A stretch of DNA of 64,000 nucleotides from NCBI GenBank assembly GCA_030248295.1, contig JASANH010001015.1:1-64000 (forward strand), read 5' to 3'. This document shows positions 1 through 10,998 of this stretch, piece by piece. Position numbers and translations under genes: made by a program. Under the pieces are notes generated by a model. It was given only the letters and a program-made list of their open reading frames with translations, was not told where the DNA came from and did not search any database. This DNA comes from Mesodorylaimus sp. YZB2_4. Taxonomy: Eukaryota > Nematoda > Enoplea > Dorylaimida > Dorylaimidae. Position 1 is the first letter of the stretch. Each line of letters begins with the position of its first letter.

Positions 1-817
1 TGGATTTGATTTTGCCATCGGCGTACACTGTGCAGTGAGCAGCATGTCGGGCCACCTCTCTTTTTTGTGGCCGAGTAGACGCCATCCTAAGCCCGTGTTC
101 CACTGTGTGCATTGGCTGGTCTAAAAGTTTTGAGTCTGTCATAACAGACTTTTTGCAAATATTAGCATAGGATTGGGCGCAGGTGACATTGGGTGATTTC
201 ATGGCACACAGTTATTTTCCATAGTGAAAACGCGTGAAGGATATTGGACGTCAGTCTGATCAAAATGACAAGTGCACCCGCGTAAACTGTCGATTCCATA
301 TTTATCAACACAATCATCGATGAAGGTTTGGAGACGTACGGTACTTTATTGCATTTGGCAATCGCAGTTTTGCAATATCGAGTTTAGTGCGGGTATTACC
401 ACGGCTTTTCGTCATTGACCATCACGGATGGAATGACACTTGCACCTGAACTGTCTGGCGAGATGACGTTTCTGGTTGTAGTTGTGAACAAACAAAACGA
501 CTTTTGTCGTCTTTCCAAGGCGGAGCACCATCAAATGGCCCCATTGCGGCGTCATCAAGAACTCATGCGAATCAGCTGAAATTTTCTTTGCAGTTAGAAC
601 AGGCTTCTCCATTTCCACTGTGACTGAATGCACTTCGGAGTTTATGTAAGTAAAACACAACAAATCACACTGAACACAGTTGCTACTGAAACGAAAGATA
701 TCTCTGAGTTTAGCAAAATGACGAGAAAGCTCAATTCTACTGACAAATTCAAGCCAATCGATCGAACGCAATTCATGTTCGATTGCTGTGAGTATGATTA
801 CAAATCACCTGTCTTCG
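1..817. other. Unassigned sequence
   Basis: No gene or named repeat is recognised here. Short open frames exist on both strands, but none shows a known motif or convincing splice signals. Confidence 0.4.
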
Positions 818-2000
818 TCAAACTTTGATGAGGATGATGGCATTGGCCACGATGTGGATGACCACGCCGATCAACAGGACGATCAGGCCGATGAACCATG
901 GTTTCTCAGAGAGCGGGGTCTCGTCTTCATTCGTTCCATCGGTGGTAGTCTTTGATTCAGTCGTTGGTTTTTTGGTGCTTTTATTCTTCGTAGTGGACGT
1001 AGTGCAGGCAGGACACTCGAAAGGGTCGAACAGAATTCGAGATTCTTCCATCGAGCAGTTCCGTTTCGACCAGTTTTTGTTGCCCCGCACTGATTTGTGC
1101 AGTCCGGCAATGGTTTCTCCCACGGCCACAATTCGTCGCACGTTTTCTTACACTCGGCCTCATCGCACGGTTGAGAGTTGGGAATCCTCGGCATTAAACC
1201 CAGAGCATCGCAATCACCCACCTGCAGCGTGACGTTGGGCGTGTAAGGACCGAATTCGCATTGGGTCTGATTGGTGCTGGAGAAAAAGCACCTTGACTCG
1301 ACTCACACAGCTTCTCCTCCCACACCGATTTTAGGGCCTTCAATATATTAGAATTGAATTCTCTTACAATCTTTGAGAAATTCATGTAGATGTGGTCCGG
1401 GTCTCCACCAACCATGTCGAGAAGCGGCTTGAATCTGGGATCGTCGGGTACCTCGACTCGTTCAAACACAACAAAAATCTGGGCGCCAGATCGTCGAAGA
1501 GCTTCGCCCTGAGCAGTCAGTCCGCTTCCAGCTATTCCTGTCTTTTCCTCTGGTTGAGTAATAATCAGCACGATTCGAGGTCTCGATGGATCGCCAATAA
1601 ATACTTGATCGTGAACAATTTTCAAAGCTTTCTCGAGAACGACGTCTGGATATCCTTGCTTGATTTCAAGAAGCCCTTCATCTATAACCGTCGCATTTCC
1701 AGTCAACCCCGTAAAGACTTGCCAAATACCAGGGGAGTGTTTCGGTGTGTTGGAACTTTGCCGTGTCATATTGGCGCCGGCCACAATTGCCACTCGAGTT
1801 TTCGAGTCGTCAATGTTCCAAAGTTCGGGCAGATGTTTAGTCAACACAGTTCTCGTTTGTGTTATGTCCTCGTTCCAATACTGAACTTCATCGTGAATAA
1901 TAATGGCCAAATCGATGTTCAATGAACCCTCAGTTGTTTCTCCCTTTCTAATCGAGCTGATCAGGAATGCCAATAACAATATTGAACGAATAAAGGACAT
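818..2000 (-). CDS. VWA-like type I membrane protein (two frameshifts)
   Basis: The frame opens with a signal peptide (MSFIRSILLLAFLISS). A region resembling a von Willebrand A fold follows: a hydrophobic strand DLAIIIHDE near residue 30, a strand IVLIIT and a strand AQIFVVFE. The metal-binding DxSxS motif is absent, so metal-dependent adhesion is doubtful. A Cys-rich part, a Thr/Lys/Ser-rich stalk and one C-terminal membrane helix (WFIGLIVLLIGVVIHIVANA) follow. The reading frame changes twice, near 1290 and near 1098 (a GGGG run), so this is either a very young pseudogene or two base-call errors. I start at 2000 because the right-hand paralog shares MSFIRS and the sequence upstream; an in-frame ATG also lies at 2018. 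No introns are seen. Function is unknown; a cell-surface or adhesion role is inferred from the architecture only. Confidence 0.7.
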
Positions 2001-2070
2001 AGTCGTATTGACAATCACGCTGACTGCACTAATCAGGCACAGTCGCTACTGAAGCACTGAACGGTAACTT
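2001..2070 (-). promoter_or_regulatory. Conserved 5' leader of the VWA-like gene
   Basis: About 70 bases immediately upstream of the start are nearly identical to 5236-5317, upstream of the second copy. The inverted duplication therefore included 5' untranslated or promoter DNA. No TATA box is evident. Confidence 0.45.
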
Positions 2071-2137
2071 TGCGATGGCGACTTTACGCTGTTCCAGCAG
2101 CATAGTGTGCAGGTTTAAATGCCTTTACACTCGGGAT

Positions 2138-2242
2138 CACGGCCCCACTATCACTATTCCCCCCCCCCCCCCCACTACCACTATCACTATTATACCCCCC
2201 CCCCTCCCCACTACCACTATAATAGTGATAGTGGGGCCGTGC
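2138..2242. repeat. Short palindrome with C-run loop
   Basis: The arm CACGGCCCCACTATCACTAT near 2138 is repeated in reverse complement near 2221-2242. Between them lie C homopolymers and a repeated CACTACCACTATCACTAT unit. It is a potential hairpin or small foldback repeat. Confidence 0.6.
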
Positions 2243-2390
2243 TCAGGACCTGAAGCAGCATGCGAGCTCACGGAACAAGTTCCCTGACCCAAACCGGCGC
2301 AAATACACATTTCCCATCGCTATTGTTTTAGGCGCTCGCCAACGTGACAGCGTGTTTAGGCTGATCTACAAGCGAGAGATCCAAGGTCTT

Positions 2391-3475
2391 CTATAGCCCA
2401 GATGATAGAGCGGGCCTGTGCGGACGGGGGGGGGGGGGCGCACACAGCCTCTGCAGGTTCGAATCACTGACTGCGTGGTGCCGATAGCTGGAGAATAGCA
2501 ACGTGCGTGCGTAAGAGAGCCATTTGCACGTGTAGTAGGCATGTTTGGCATGTGGAGAAGGACGTGTATCTGGTTGCCTGGATTGGCCGCCTTATACACA
2601 AAGCAGCGTATTGGCTTGCCCTCGTTGGCCGCTCGATACGCTCCTCCAGGCGAGGCTGAAACCCGTCGGGTTGATGTCTCAGCCACCACGACTAGGTGAC
2701 CTGCCTGGAGGGCTTTTAAGTCCATCCGCTCCCCGCGGTATCTTCTGCAATGTAGGGCTATTCCGCCTAATACACACGGAGAGGCGCGGGTACACGGCTT
2801 ATCCTACTGAGTATCACTGTAACAACCCCTCACACGTGTATGCCGTGCCTCCCTGGAGTGCCTTCAACTGCTCTGTGCACTAGCCGGGCTGCTGGTCGAG
2901 TGCACCTGGTCCCACGCTGGCTATCAGTTTCATGGCGCAGTAAAGACTCAAGCACATCAGAAGATGACGAGCGTGTTTCAACAGTCCCAAATCTTAGACT
3001 CAGACAAACCAAGCACCCCGTGGAATCAACTCATGGATCTGTAACCCCACGCCTGGTAGGCCCTGGCTATGATACTAGTATGATACTCTCCCACTCGCCA
3101 TCAACCTCTCCGGTTGATGTTTCTAGGACAGGTATAGTCGCGAGACTATCCTCCCTCCAGTCGGAGCTTCTGTCCCGCTGACTTCAGTTGGCCACACTCT
3201 ACCCTACGCCTGCCGGCATGGTTGCAGATGCTCCCAGTATGAATGACGAGCGCAGACCTCCTTGGCTGGCGCCTGGTCAGCACCATAAATCTGCTAAATC
3301 GGCTGGTGATTTGCAGGGTGGCTTCCTGAAAGGACTCTCTCCTAACACACTCGCAAGGGCCAAGCGTGAAATTAACAAGCGGTCTCTGAATATATTCAAA
3401 TTAATGCAAAATGCAATTACTGTGTTAGGGCCGAATTATAGTCGGGTGCACACAGGCCTGTCGAAATGCGCTTAA
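2391..3475. repeat. SINE-like repeat cluster with tRNA-like head
   Basis: Bases 2391-2472 resemble a tRNA-derived pol III promoter: an A-box-like stretch (TAGCCCAGATGATAGAGC) and a B-box (GGTTCGAATCA), separated by a G run. Fragments of a dispersed family that recurs through the window (called SINE-B here, with a core like TGATGTTTCAGCC and ending GGTCGGCCAC) follow at about 2565-2760 and 3095-3200. No coding potential is convincing. Confidence 0.5.
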
Positions 3476-3639
3476 GCGCCTTCTCCGCTTTCGGCCAATT
3501 CATCTCGAATCGCTAAAAATTCCACCTGTTGTCCACTTAAATCCACCAGGATTTCAAGTGGATCGTGAACTGGATCCAGATGGATTCAGTTGGGTTTCGT
3601 AATGGATCTTTACTGGATTCCTTGGATTTCCACTTTTGG

Positions 3640-3935
3640 GTAACCTGAGTTGATGTTAGCGACAGTTATGGGGATAAAAATATGCTCTATCGACTGCTTG
3701 TCTTTGTTTTGCATCTACTGCTTTTAATTAACTTAACAGCAAATTTTTTTCAATTTGTATCGCCAAAATTTACGAAAAACCTTTGATGAAACTTGAAAAC
3801 AAAAAAAGCAAGCCTCGAAATTATATCTGCTTGATACAGCATATTTTTCTCTACCAAATTCCCGCTGACATCAGCTTAGGTTATCGCTAAAAATTTCGAG
3901 AAAAAAGCCTAAAAGCGGTAACTCCGCGTTTTTAA
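3640..3935. mobile_element. Foldback MITE, copy 1
   Basis: The ends carry diverged inverted repeats with the shared blocks GATGTTAGCGA...AATATGCTCTAT on the left and ATATTTTTCTC...CGCTGACATCAGC on the right. The same family appears at 54362-54679, 63335-63635 and 63755-64000. The inside is A/T-rich and non-coding. Confidence 0.55.
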
Positions 3936-3959
3936 ATTCAAACACTTTTTCTTATTTTT

Positions 3960-4205
3960 ATGGATAGGGCCCCATGTCCCCCCACCTCCCCACGGGACTT
4001 CCAATTTGTTTTGCATAGCCAGCCAGCAGTCAGCGAGGCCGTGAGATGACCAGCTCTCACAACAGCTTCCCTCTGAGTGTCTTCACTGGGAGCACCTCCA
4101 CACAAGTTCATCCTGTGCCAGCACCAGCCTCACAATGACACTGGGCCAGAGGGAAGGGTCCTTCTCGACTGGTCCCGATTCTCTACTCGTTTGGCGGAGT
4201 GAGCC
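3960..4205 (-). repeat. SINE-A 3' fragment
   Basis: It matches the 3' parts of copies at 28880, 37240 and 40245 (shared: GAGCACCTCCACAC, CCAGCTCTCAC, ACGGGACTTCCAA). The tRNA-like head is missing. Confidence 0.55.
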
Positions 4206-5215
4206 GCAGTCGCACTAGGTCCGAGAATGGTTCTAGAACCGTTCTCGATAAAATTTCCCTCGGTCGCACTACTGGCCGAGAATCGTTCTCATTCTAGTGC
4301 GACTTTGCATCTCTTCTCGCGAGAATCGTCCTAGAATTGATCTCGGAGTGGGGGTCCGAGTCCTCACTCCGAGATCAATTCTCAACTGAGAACGATTCTC
4401 CATTCTGGTGCGACCAGGAGATTAGTTCTCGCTCGATTCTCGATGCTTATTATTAGTTTTCAAATGGCGGAGACTTTTTGCCATCGTCATCATACTGCAT
4501 GAAAATCCCACATAGGTAAGTACCTACTCATACGTCTGCACCTGAGGGGAAGGTCGAGAATAATGCGTGTTAAAAGTCAAGAAAAGTTCAATACGCTAGG
4601 CTGTAATCTCAATACATCCTAGAATAATTAGCGCTTGGCATCTGAATAGCTACTCTTCGCAGCAAACGCAAGTTCATTGACACTGGGTAGCTGTCTTGTA
4701 CCCGCCACCTGATTATGGTCTTATTTTCAATGCGAAAATTGTGCGATTGCAATAACGAGAGGTCGTGCTGACTGCTAAATGGGAAGAGGAGCCCGAATAC
4801 TAGATGAAGACATGATAAGAAACACGGCTAATGCGAGAGATAATTTGCGTTCGAAGGGGTTTCCTATCGTAACATGCCCCTGAGATTGCAACTGCAGATA
4901 GCGCACAGGCGAAGGGCCATTTCGTAGCAGATCAGACGGATTAATTATGTTTGGTAATTCTCCCCCAACTTTTGCTATTTTTGCCCTAAGTAACATGGGT
5001 CCTTTGCTTATGGAGTTATCAGATAAGTCTACTGCAGATTCAAAGGTATGATGAGGAAGTTAAGTACAGTAGATATTTTGAATATCAGCGCCAGTGCGGA
5101 CTTTTCTGCTGAGGGAATCCTTGAGAACAGTTCTAGATGCGATTTCACCTAAAAAATTTGAGAGAAGTTCTCCTTCTAGTGCGATTTCAATGGGAGAATG
5201 GTTCTCAGCCTTAAA
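4190..5215. mobile_element. Putative DNA element with GAGAACGATTCTC subterminal repeats
   Basis: Both ends carry many copies of a motif close to GAGAACSATTCTC, together with TCGCACTAGAA-like blocks in opposite orientations. The left block (4190-4460) contains an 18-bp perfect stem (AGAATTGATCTCGGAGTG and its complement) around 4335-4382. The right block lies at 5100-5215. I could not fix the termini or a target-site duplication. The middle is non-coding, which suggests a non-autonomous element. Confidence 0.45.
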
Positions 5216-5235
5216 GTCGGCATCGCAGAGATATC

Positions 5236-5317
5236 GTTCAGTGTTTCAGTAGCGACTGTGCCTGGCCAGTAGTGCGGCTAGTAGTGCAGTCAGCGTGATT
5301 GTCAAGACGACTACTGT
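5236..5317 (+). promoter_or_regulatory. Duplicated 5' leader upstream of second VWA copy
   Basis: It matches the leader of the left copy (shared TTCAGTAGCGACTGTGCCTG and GTGCAGTCAGCGTGATTGTC), apart from a short insertion. Confidence 0.45.
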
Positions 5318-5753
5318 ATGTCCTTTATTCGTTCAATATTGTTATTGGCATTCCTGATCAGCTCGATTAGAAAGGGAGAAACAACTGAGGGATCATTGAA
5401 CATCGATTTGGCCATTACTATTCACGATGAAGTTCAGTTTTGGCGCGATGACCTGCAACAAACGACAACTGTGTTGAAAAAACATCTGCCCACGCTATGG
5501 AACATTGACGACACTAAAACTCGAGTGGCCATTGTGGCCTGCGTCGATGTGACACTGCAGTATTCCAACGCACCGAAACACTCCCCTGGCATTTGGCAAG
5601 TCTTCACGGGATTGACTGGAAATGTGACGGTTTTAGAAGAAGCGCAGATTTTTGTCGTCTTCGAACAAATCGATGGACCAGACGATCCCAGATTTCAGCC
5701 GCTTCTCGAAGAGACTCGAATTCTGTTCAACCCAGTTCGAGTGTTCCGTGCTA
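5318..5753 (+). pseudogene. Truncated inverted copy of the VWA-like gene
   Basis: The first roughly 100 codons are highly similar to the left copy, including the signal peptide. Two internal segments present in the left copy are missing: one between the residues matching TVIDEG and GAQIF, the other between PLLD and ESRILF. Both joins keep the frame open. Homology stops at about 5750, where an ATATCGTTAACG-type repeat begins; the stalk and membrane anchor are absent. The open frame runs on into the repeat to 5866, giving 182 residues with a nonsense tail. A functional protein is unlikely. Confidence 0.72.
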
Positions 5754-5877
5754 ACGTATATATCGTTACAGGAAAACGATATCGTTACCGTTATCGTTCG
5801 TTAACAATATCCCAAAAAATATCGTTATCGTTAACGGTTTCTCAAAAGATATCGCTAACGCGTTAAATATCGTTATT
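5754..5877. repeat. ATATCGTTAACG-type array interrupting the VWA copy
   Basis: Repeats of the type ATATCGTTA/ACGCGTTA match the subterminal arrays of the hAT-like element at 9945-10923. Only one arm is seen here, so it may be a solo end or a truncated element. Its left edge coincides with loss of homology in the VWA copy. Confidence 0.6.
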
Positions 5878-5879
5878 TT

Positions 5880-6640
5880 TTCGGGTAAAAGACGCAATGT
5901 TGCCGCTTAGTAAGCTGGGAGTCTCGCGGGAGTACTGTCGAGTTCCTCTGGACTCTGAGAACTGGAGAGAAACAGTATAGAAGGAGCAGAGAACAGTGGA
6001 CTGGCCGCCTCTAAAGAGGTCTGCCAGACAACTGTATCCATTTTGGGGAGCACCTCTATTGGTGCCACTTGGTCGGCCACCGCCTTGTCCAGATGATGCG
6101 CCCCTGTGCAGATTGCAGCCACACAAACTGGGTCTTGCTCCCTGGACCAAATCGCGGCCAGGATCCCCACTTATAGAATCTGGCTTGCTGGCTATTTGCT
6201 TTAATGACCTATCCCCCGGCATCATTGTCCGCCAATGCACGTATTGCTTAGGAGGAGTGGCTGGCCTGCTCCCGGGTTCGATCCCCGGTGATGGAGGTCG
6301 GTTTGCGAACAAAAAACCCTCGCTGACCTTGCACGCCAGGCGGTGGGTGACTCAACCGGTAGCCCAGAGGTGCTTTGAGTGGAGAGACTGAAGCAAAACG
6401 AGGAGACAGTCTCAGCCGTCGAACACCGAGTGGGTTCAACGTCCGCCTGCCATCGTCCAAGGAAGTCGGTGTCCTGTCCAGGATGCCCTCGCGTGGGGGT
6501 GCTTCTAGTGGAAATACAGAACAGTACGCAGAGGGACGCTGCTGTGTGCGCTGGTTTCCGCACAGCCCTGCTTACAAGGTGGCTGGCTTTAGGCAAAACC
6601 AAAAAATTCAAAAAAAGTCCTAAGCTTCCTTTAACATTTT
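5880..6640 (+). repeat. SINE-like repeat with tRNA-type B-box
   Basis: The B-box-like GGGTTCGATCCCC at 6275 is followed by a body shared with copies at 29960-30240 and 32960-33225, and a 3' part shared with SINE-A (GGATGCCCTCGCGTG, ACGCAGAGGGACGCTG). Open frames on both strands here are repeat-derived. Confidence 0.5.
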
Positions 6641-8500
6641 TGGAGTACTGATTGATTGAGGATCTGATTTGTTTCTGGTATTTATAGGATACTTTCGTTG
6701 ATTTTACACTGACGCGCACAAAATCAGACTTCTGCCCAAACAGAAGTCTCATCAAAATACTGTAAACATTCCCCATCTAATTACTGACAGTTTTTTTAAC
6801 TTTCTGCTTTGTCAATTCTTTAATCTTGCTTGACATCTTCGAGAACACTGTTGACATTCTAGACACTCCAGTAGTGCAGGCGCTTTCTGACGCCGCGTCT
6901 GCTACAGTTTTAGGATTGGGAAAAATGTGAGTGTTATAGGAGGGTGATGCAGCGTTTATTTACATACAGTTGCATCCTGTGATCGTGGTCTATACGATTC
7001 CTTGAAGCGCGTGAACTTGCAACTTTGAAACTAAGAATTAAAGCTGGAAGTATACTTTAATGCGATGCGTCAAATAAGCGTGCGATGCGACACTTTTGGG
7101 TGAACTGCAATGTAAAAAGGTGCCTAAAACGTCGCATCGCATCGAACTACAGTATACTTTAGGCACCCTGCTCGACACGTGCGAGGCAGTTGGCATTGTG
7201 GTTCCTGACAATCGGAAAGCGGATATAGACTTCCAGAAGAGGTAGTTGACGCGTCGAATCGTGGCAGTCGCCTTGGTGCGGCCCATCCTCTCTCTTCTCT
7301 GAAATCATTTTTGTCGAGTGCCAATTTACCGTCCTTTACGGAATACCAACAAATTTTGGGTCCTAATTTTGTCAGGGCGGGACAGGCAGCAGCCCAGGTA
7401 CAGTTACCTGCAGAACTCGTGACCACGTATGAAACCAGATGGAGATCCAGCTGGCAGCACGGCAGACCCGTTCGGGGGGGGGGGGGGATGTTGCCAGCTG
7501 GATTATTTCCCTGTTTATTTTCGGTTCTGCTCACGCCCTACCGCCAGAGGCTGTCAACCGACCGTCGATCAAAGCAATATGGGCAGCCGTGGATCATGGC
7601 AGTCGTGCTGGATATTGCCCTTAACTGGAAACAGTGGGCCACCCAGCAGCAACTGTGACCAAGGATAGCTTGGTTAATCAAATTACTGTGAATCAATGTT
7701 GCAGGACATTGTCTGTCGCTCGAATCCTTTTTAGTACAGTATTTTGGTGCAGCGGAAGGCGCAGATAAGCATCAGCGTGTGATTAGCAGAGAGCATACGT
7801 GCAATGCAAAAGGCCAACGAGGAAGGTAAAAAATGTGGCGGCCAAATAGGTCATAAGACTCAGTGACTCTGGGTTTAAGCAGCCAAAAAGATTTGTTTTC
7901 TCTATCAATGCAATGGCGAACCCCACATCAATCACAAAATGTGTTTTGGTTCTCAGTGACATTAACAAACGTGATTAACAATTAAGACAGGGTTTCTGAG
8001 AGACTCGACCCGGGGATGACCAGTCGAATTTTTTGACCATTTTTTTATGTGCTCTACCTAAAGTACTCACAAAACTGATTGTCTTGGCGGGAATAAAATT
8101 TTTTTAAAATGTCTATATATGGAAATGTAGCACATTTTACTGTACTGTAGGTAAAAAGTGGTCACTTTTGGTCAAAAAGTCATAACTCGCTTTTCGGGGT
8201 CTAGAACAATTTCAAAAATACAAAAATGACCGCTACATCCTGAGAAATCCCAATCTTTTTTTATTATTATCCTAGCTATAACCCTTTATGAGATATTACA
8301 CAAAAACCGTCCGTGATCAGCTGTGATAAGTCGCATAATCGATTATGGGCAAATTAATAAAGCAGTCCAACCCTGTTTTTTCACTGAAATAGTAGCCTAG
8401 GACCACTAAATCACAAAACAGGTTGAAATTTCACCCCACGACCATAGATTATTGCGCACATATGAGATAACTGAACCCCATTTAGGCGCTTTAGGCAAAA
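6640..8500. other. Non-genic stretch with a small foldback
   Basis: No gene is supported. Bases 7045-7165 form a foldback (AGTATACTTTAATGCGATGC against an inverted AGTATACTGTAGTTCGATGC). A run of G lies near 7476. The remainder is unassigned. Confidence 0.4.
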
Positions 8501-8509
8501 CTGATCAAT

Positions 8510-9835
8510 ACCTTTACTCGAATGTCACAGTCGATTCATGATTGGCTAAATTCTTCTCGGCCAGCTTATCGTGCAGTGGGGGCTGTGCAATTTGATCTTT
8601 GCAAAGCATTTGACCGTGCTCATCACAACCGATTGCTCAGCGTCTTATTAAACCATTATTCACTCTGTCCAAAGTTAGTACGTTGGATATCGTCCTATTT
8701 ATGTGGTCGCTCACAAATGGTAGCTGTGGACTCAGCTGTTTCAAGGACGATTCCAGTTCCATCCGGTGTACCTCAAGGGTCCGTTTTGGCCCCAACTTTA
8801 TTTATTGCGTTCATGAATCCTATTTCGGAAAAATTCGAGGCATGGTCTGCAGAGAATTTCAAACCAGACATACTTCTACAAGCATACGCCGATGATCTCG
8901 TTTTATTAGCACCGTCCAAAGTGCCCGAAACCAAATCAGAAACTCTTCAGCCTGCAATCGACTTCATTGATCAGCTTATAAGTGAAAGTGGTCTCGACTT
9001 CAACGCGCAAAAGACACAAGCGTGCGTCTTCCATCTTGATCATAAGAGGCATGACTATCATCAAATCGTTCTCAAAGGAGTTCCGATCTTGTTCACCGAC
9101 GTGGTCAAATACCTCGGGGTGCATTTTACTTTCGGTCTCTCATTTAAAGATCATTGTCATCTGATTGCGGCTGCGGCTCGGCGTATGGTTGGTGCGTTTA
9201 GGAAGAAATTTGGGAAATTCGCCACCCATGTTTTACAAACAGTTTACACATCCTGCGTACTTCCAAAATTGGAATACGGTTGCTCTGCGTGGGACCCTAT
9301 TCAATCTCAATCAATCAAAGACCTTGAACGCTCTCAAAAGTTTGCTGTCCAATGTATAAAGAACGACTGGCATTCCGATTACTCCTGGATTCTTCAAGAT
9401 TTGAATTGGTCAAGTCCCGAGCGTCGTCGTCAGTAACTGAAACTCGTTCAATTTTACAAGTTCTATCACGGATACCATGCTTATCCACATGCCCGTTTGG
9501 CTCACACTGACCAATCCGGACTACGCCGCAGTCACCGCATTGGATTGCCGCCGCACCATCTCAGCAACTCTCGACCCCGAACTGAATCGTTTAAACAGGC
9601 ATGAATACTCATCGATTGTTCTATGGAACTCAATACCAAACGAAGTCGCCTGGACTTATTATGTGACAAGTTTCAAGACAAACGTTCTAAACTACATTCC
9701 TTGACCCCGTTATGATAAGTTTTACTCGACATAAGTTGTTTATTTTTCTTTCGTTTATGTGTCCTTCTGCTTTATCAGTGCACGATCTGTGCTTCGCAGT
9801 CGAAGTCATACAATACAATACAATACAATACAAAA
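8510..9835 (+). pseudogene. 5'-truncated non-LTR (LINE) reverse transcriptase
   Basis: The frame begins inside the RT domain and keeps its core blocks: FDLCKAFD, the SGVPQGSVLAPTLF block and the catalytic YADD (in LLQAYADDLVLL). It runs to an in-frame TAA at 9434-9436, where the related element at 40.7 kb has a sense codon. Homology then continues (LKLVQFYKFYHGYH), with a frameshift before LWNSIPNEVAW. The element ends near 9835 in an ATACA microsatellite tail, typical of LINE 3' ends. The endonuclease is absent. It is a dead copy; the clade (CR1/jockey/L2-like) is unresolved. Confidence 0.85.
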
Positions 9836-9944
9836 GTATTGATAATTCTTGGCTTATTCCATGTCGTGGGTGGCGCCCCTGGTCCAACTTGGACTCGTGC
9901 CATCTTAAAACGCTGTGCATCATTGATCAAACAAGCGTCAAGTC

Positions 9945-10923
9945 TAGTGTTGATATCGTTAGCGAAAAAAGATATCGTTTATCGTTACAGTTAACGATAT
10001 CCTGCCAAAAAGATATCGTTACCGTTAATCGTTAACGCGTTCTAAAAAATATCGTTAACGCGTTAAATATCGTTTTTTTATTATCAACCCAGCATTGACA
10101 CTCACACTTTCTGTCTGCGGATGCGGAAAAATCCCCCCCCCCCCCCAGTAGCAGACATCTCATGCTACAGTCGAGTCCGCTTAATATCACTAGCTCCGGA
10201 CGGGAAGAAAATGTGACAATATCCATGACTAAAACCGAAGTACACTCTAAAATGGCCAAAATTTTACTCTTTTGCGTTTTATCGCCATTTCGAATCATTT
10301 TCATATATTTCTCGCGTTTTAAAAGACGAAACGCTTTTTCAAAAGTTTTTGTAACCAAAGAAATCCAAAATATGAGGATCAGTCAGATCAAAGCTGACGC
10401 ATAAAGGTGCCATGCGCCTTCATGCAAGCGTTTTCTCGAGAGAAATCCTAATTTTTGACGATTTTGCATTTGTTTCAGGCTGAAAGGAGTGAAAATGTGA
10501 CTCTTTTCTCATACTTATTCCGCTTGGCCAAGAAATTTATGTGACAGTAAGTGGACTATGGCAAATTCAGCGTGATAATAAGCGAACTCAATATGCACAC
10601 AAAGTATAGGGAAGAAATTCGGGACTTTGAAAACCTGTGATAATAACCGGACTGTGACATTATCCGGTGTGACTATGTATAAGTGGACTCGACTGTATAT
10701 TGCTGTAAGCGAAAAAAAGGTGGGAACAAGGGCAGATTTTAAATTTGACGCTATAGTAGTGTATGCACAAATAACGCGTTATTCGACACAAAAAGATACC
10801 GTTACCGTTATAACGCGTTCTCTGAAAATAGATATCGTTATCGTTACCGTTAATAACGTTAGCCAAAAACGATGTCGTTAACGCGTTAAATATCGTTAAT
10901 AGCGTTAACGCTCAACAACACTA
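9945..10923. mobile_element. Non-autonomous hAT-like element, ATATCGTTAACG family
   Basis: Both ends read TAGTGTTG inward. They are flanked by a perfect 8-bp direct repeat, GTCAAGTC, at 9937-9944 and 10924-10931. An 8-bp duplication with TAGTGTTG/CAGTGTTG-like termini is characteristic of hAT transposons. Dense ATATCGTTAACG-like repeats occupy about 110-130 bp at each end. The inside has no transposase. Confidence 0.8.
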
Positions 10924-10998
10924 GTCAAGTCCGTTGCTGCAAATGCGGGCCAGGGCACGTCTGTCCCCCCCCTCCCCCCCGAGTGACCCTCTGCTAGC

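Noticed and set aside
1272..1301. A 30-nt GTGAGT...CCAG micro-intron in the VWA gene
   Set aside because: It is a multiple of three and does not repair the frame; it is also shorter than normal animal introns.
2075..2287. Pro/Thr/Ile-rich open frame
   Set aside because: Low-complexity translation of the palindromic C-rich repeat.
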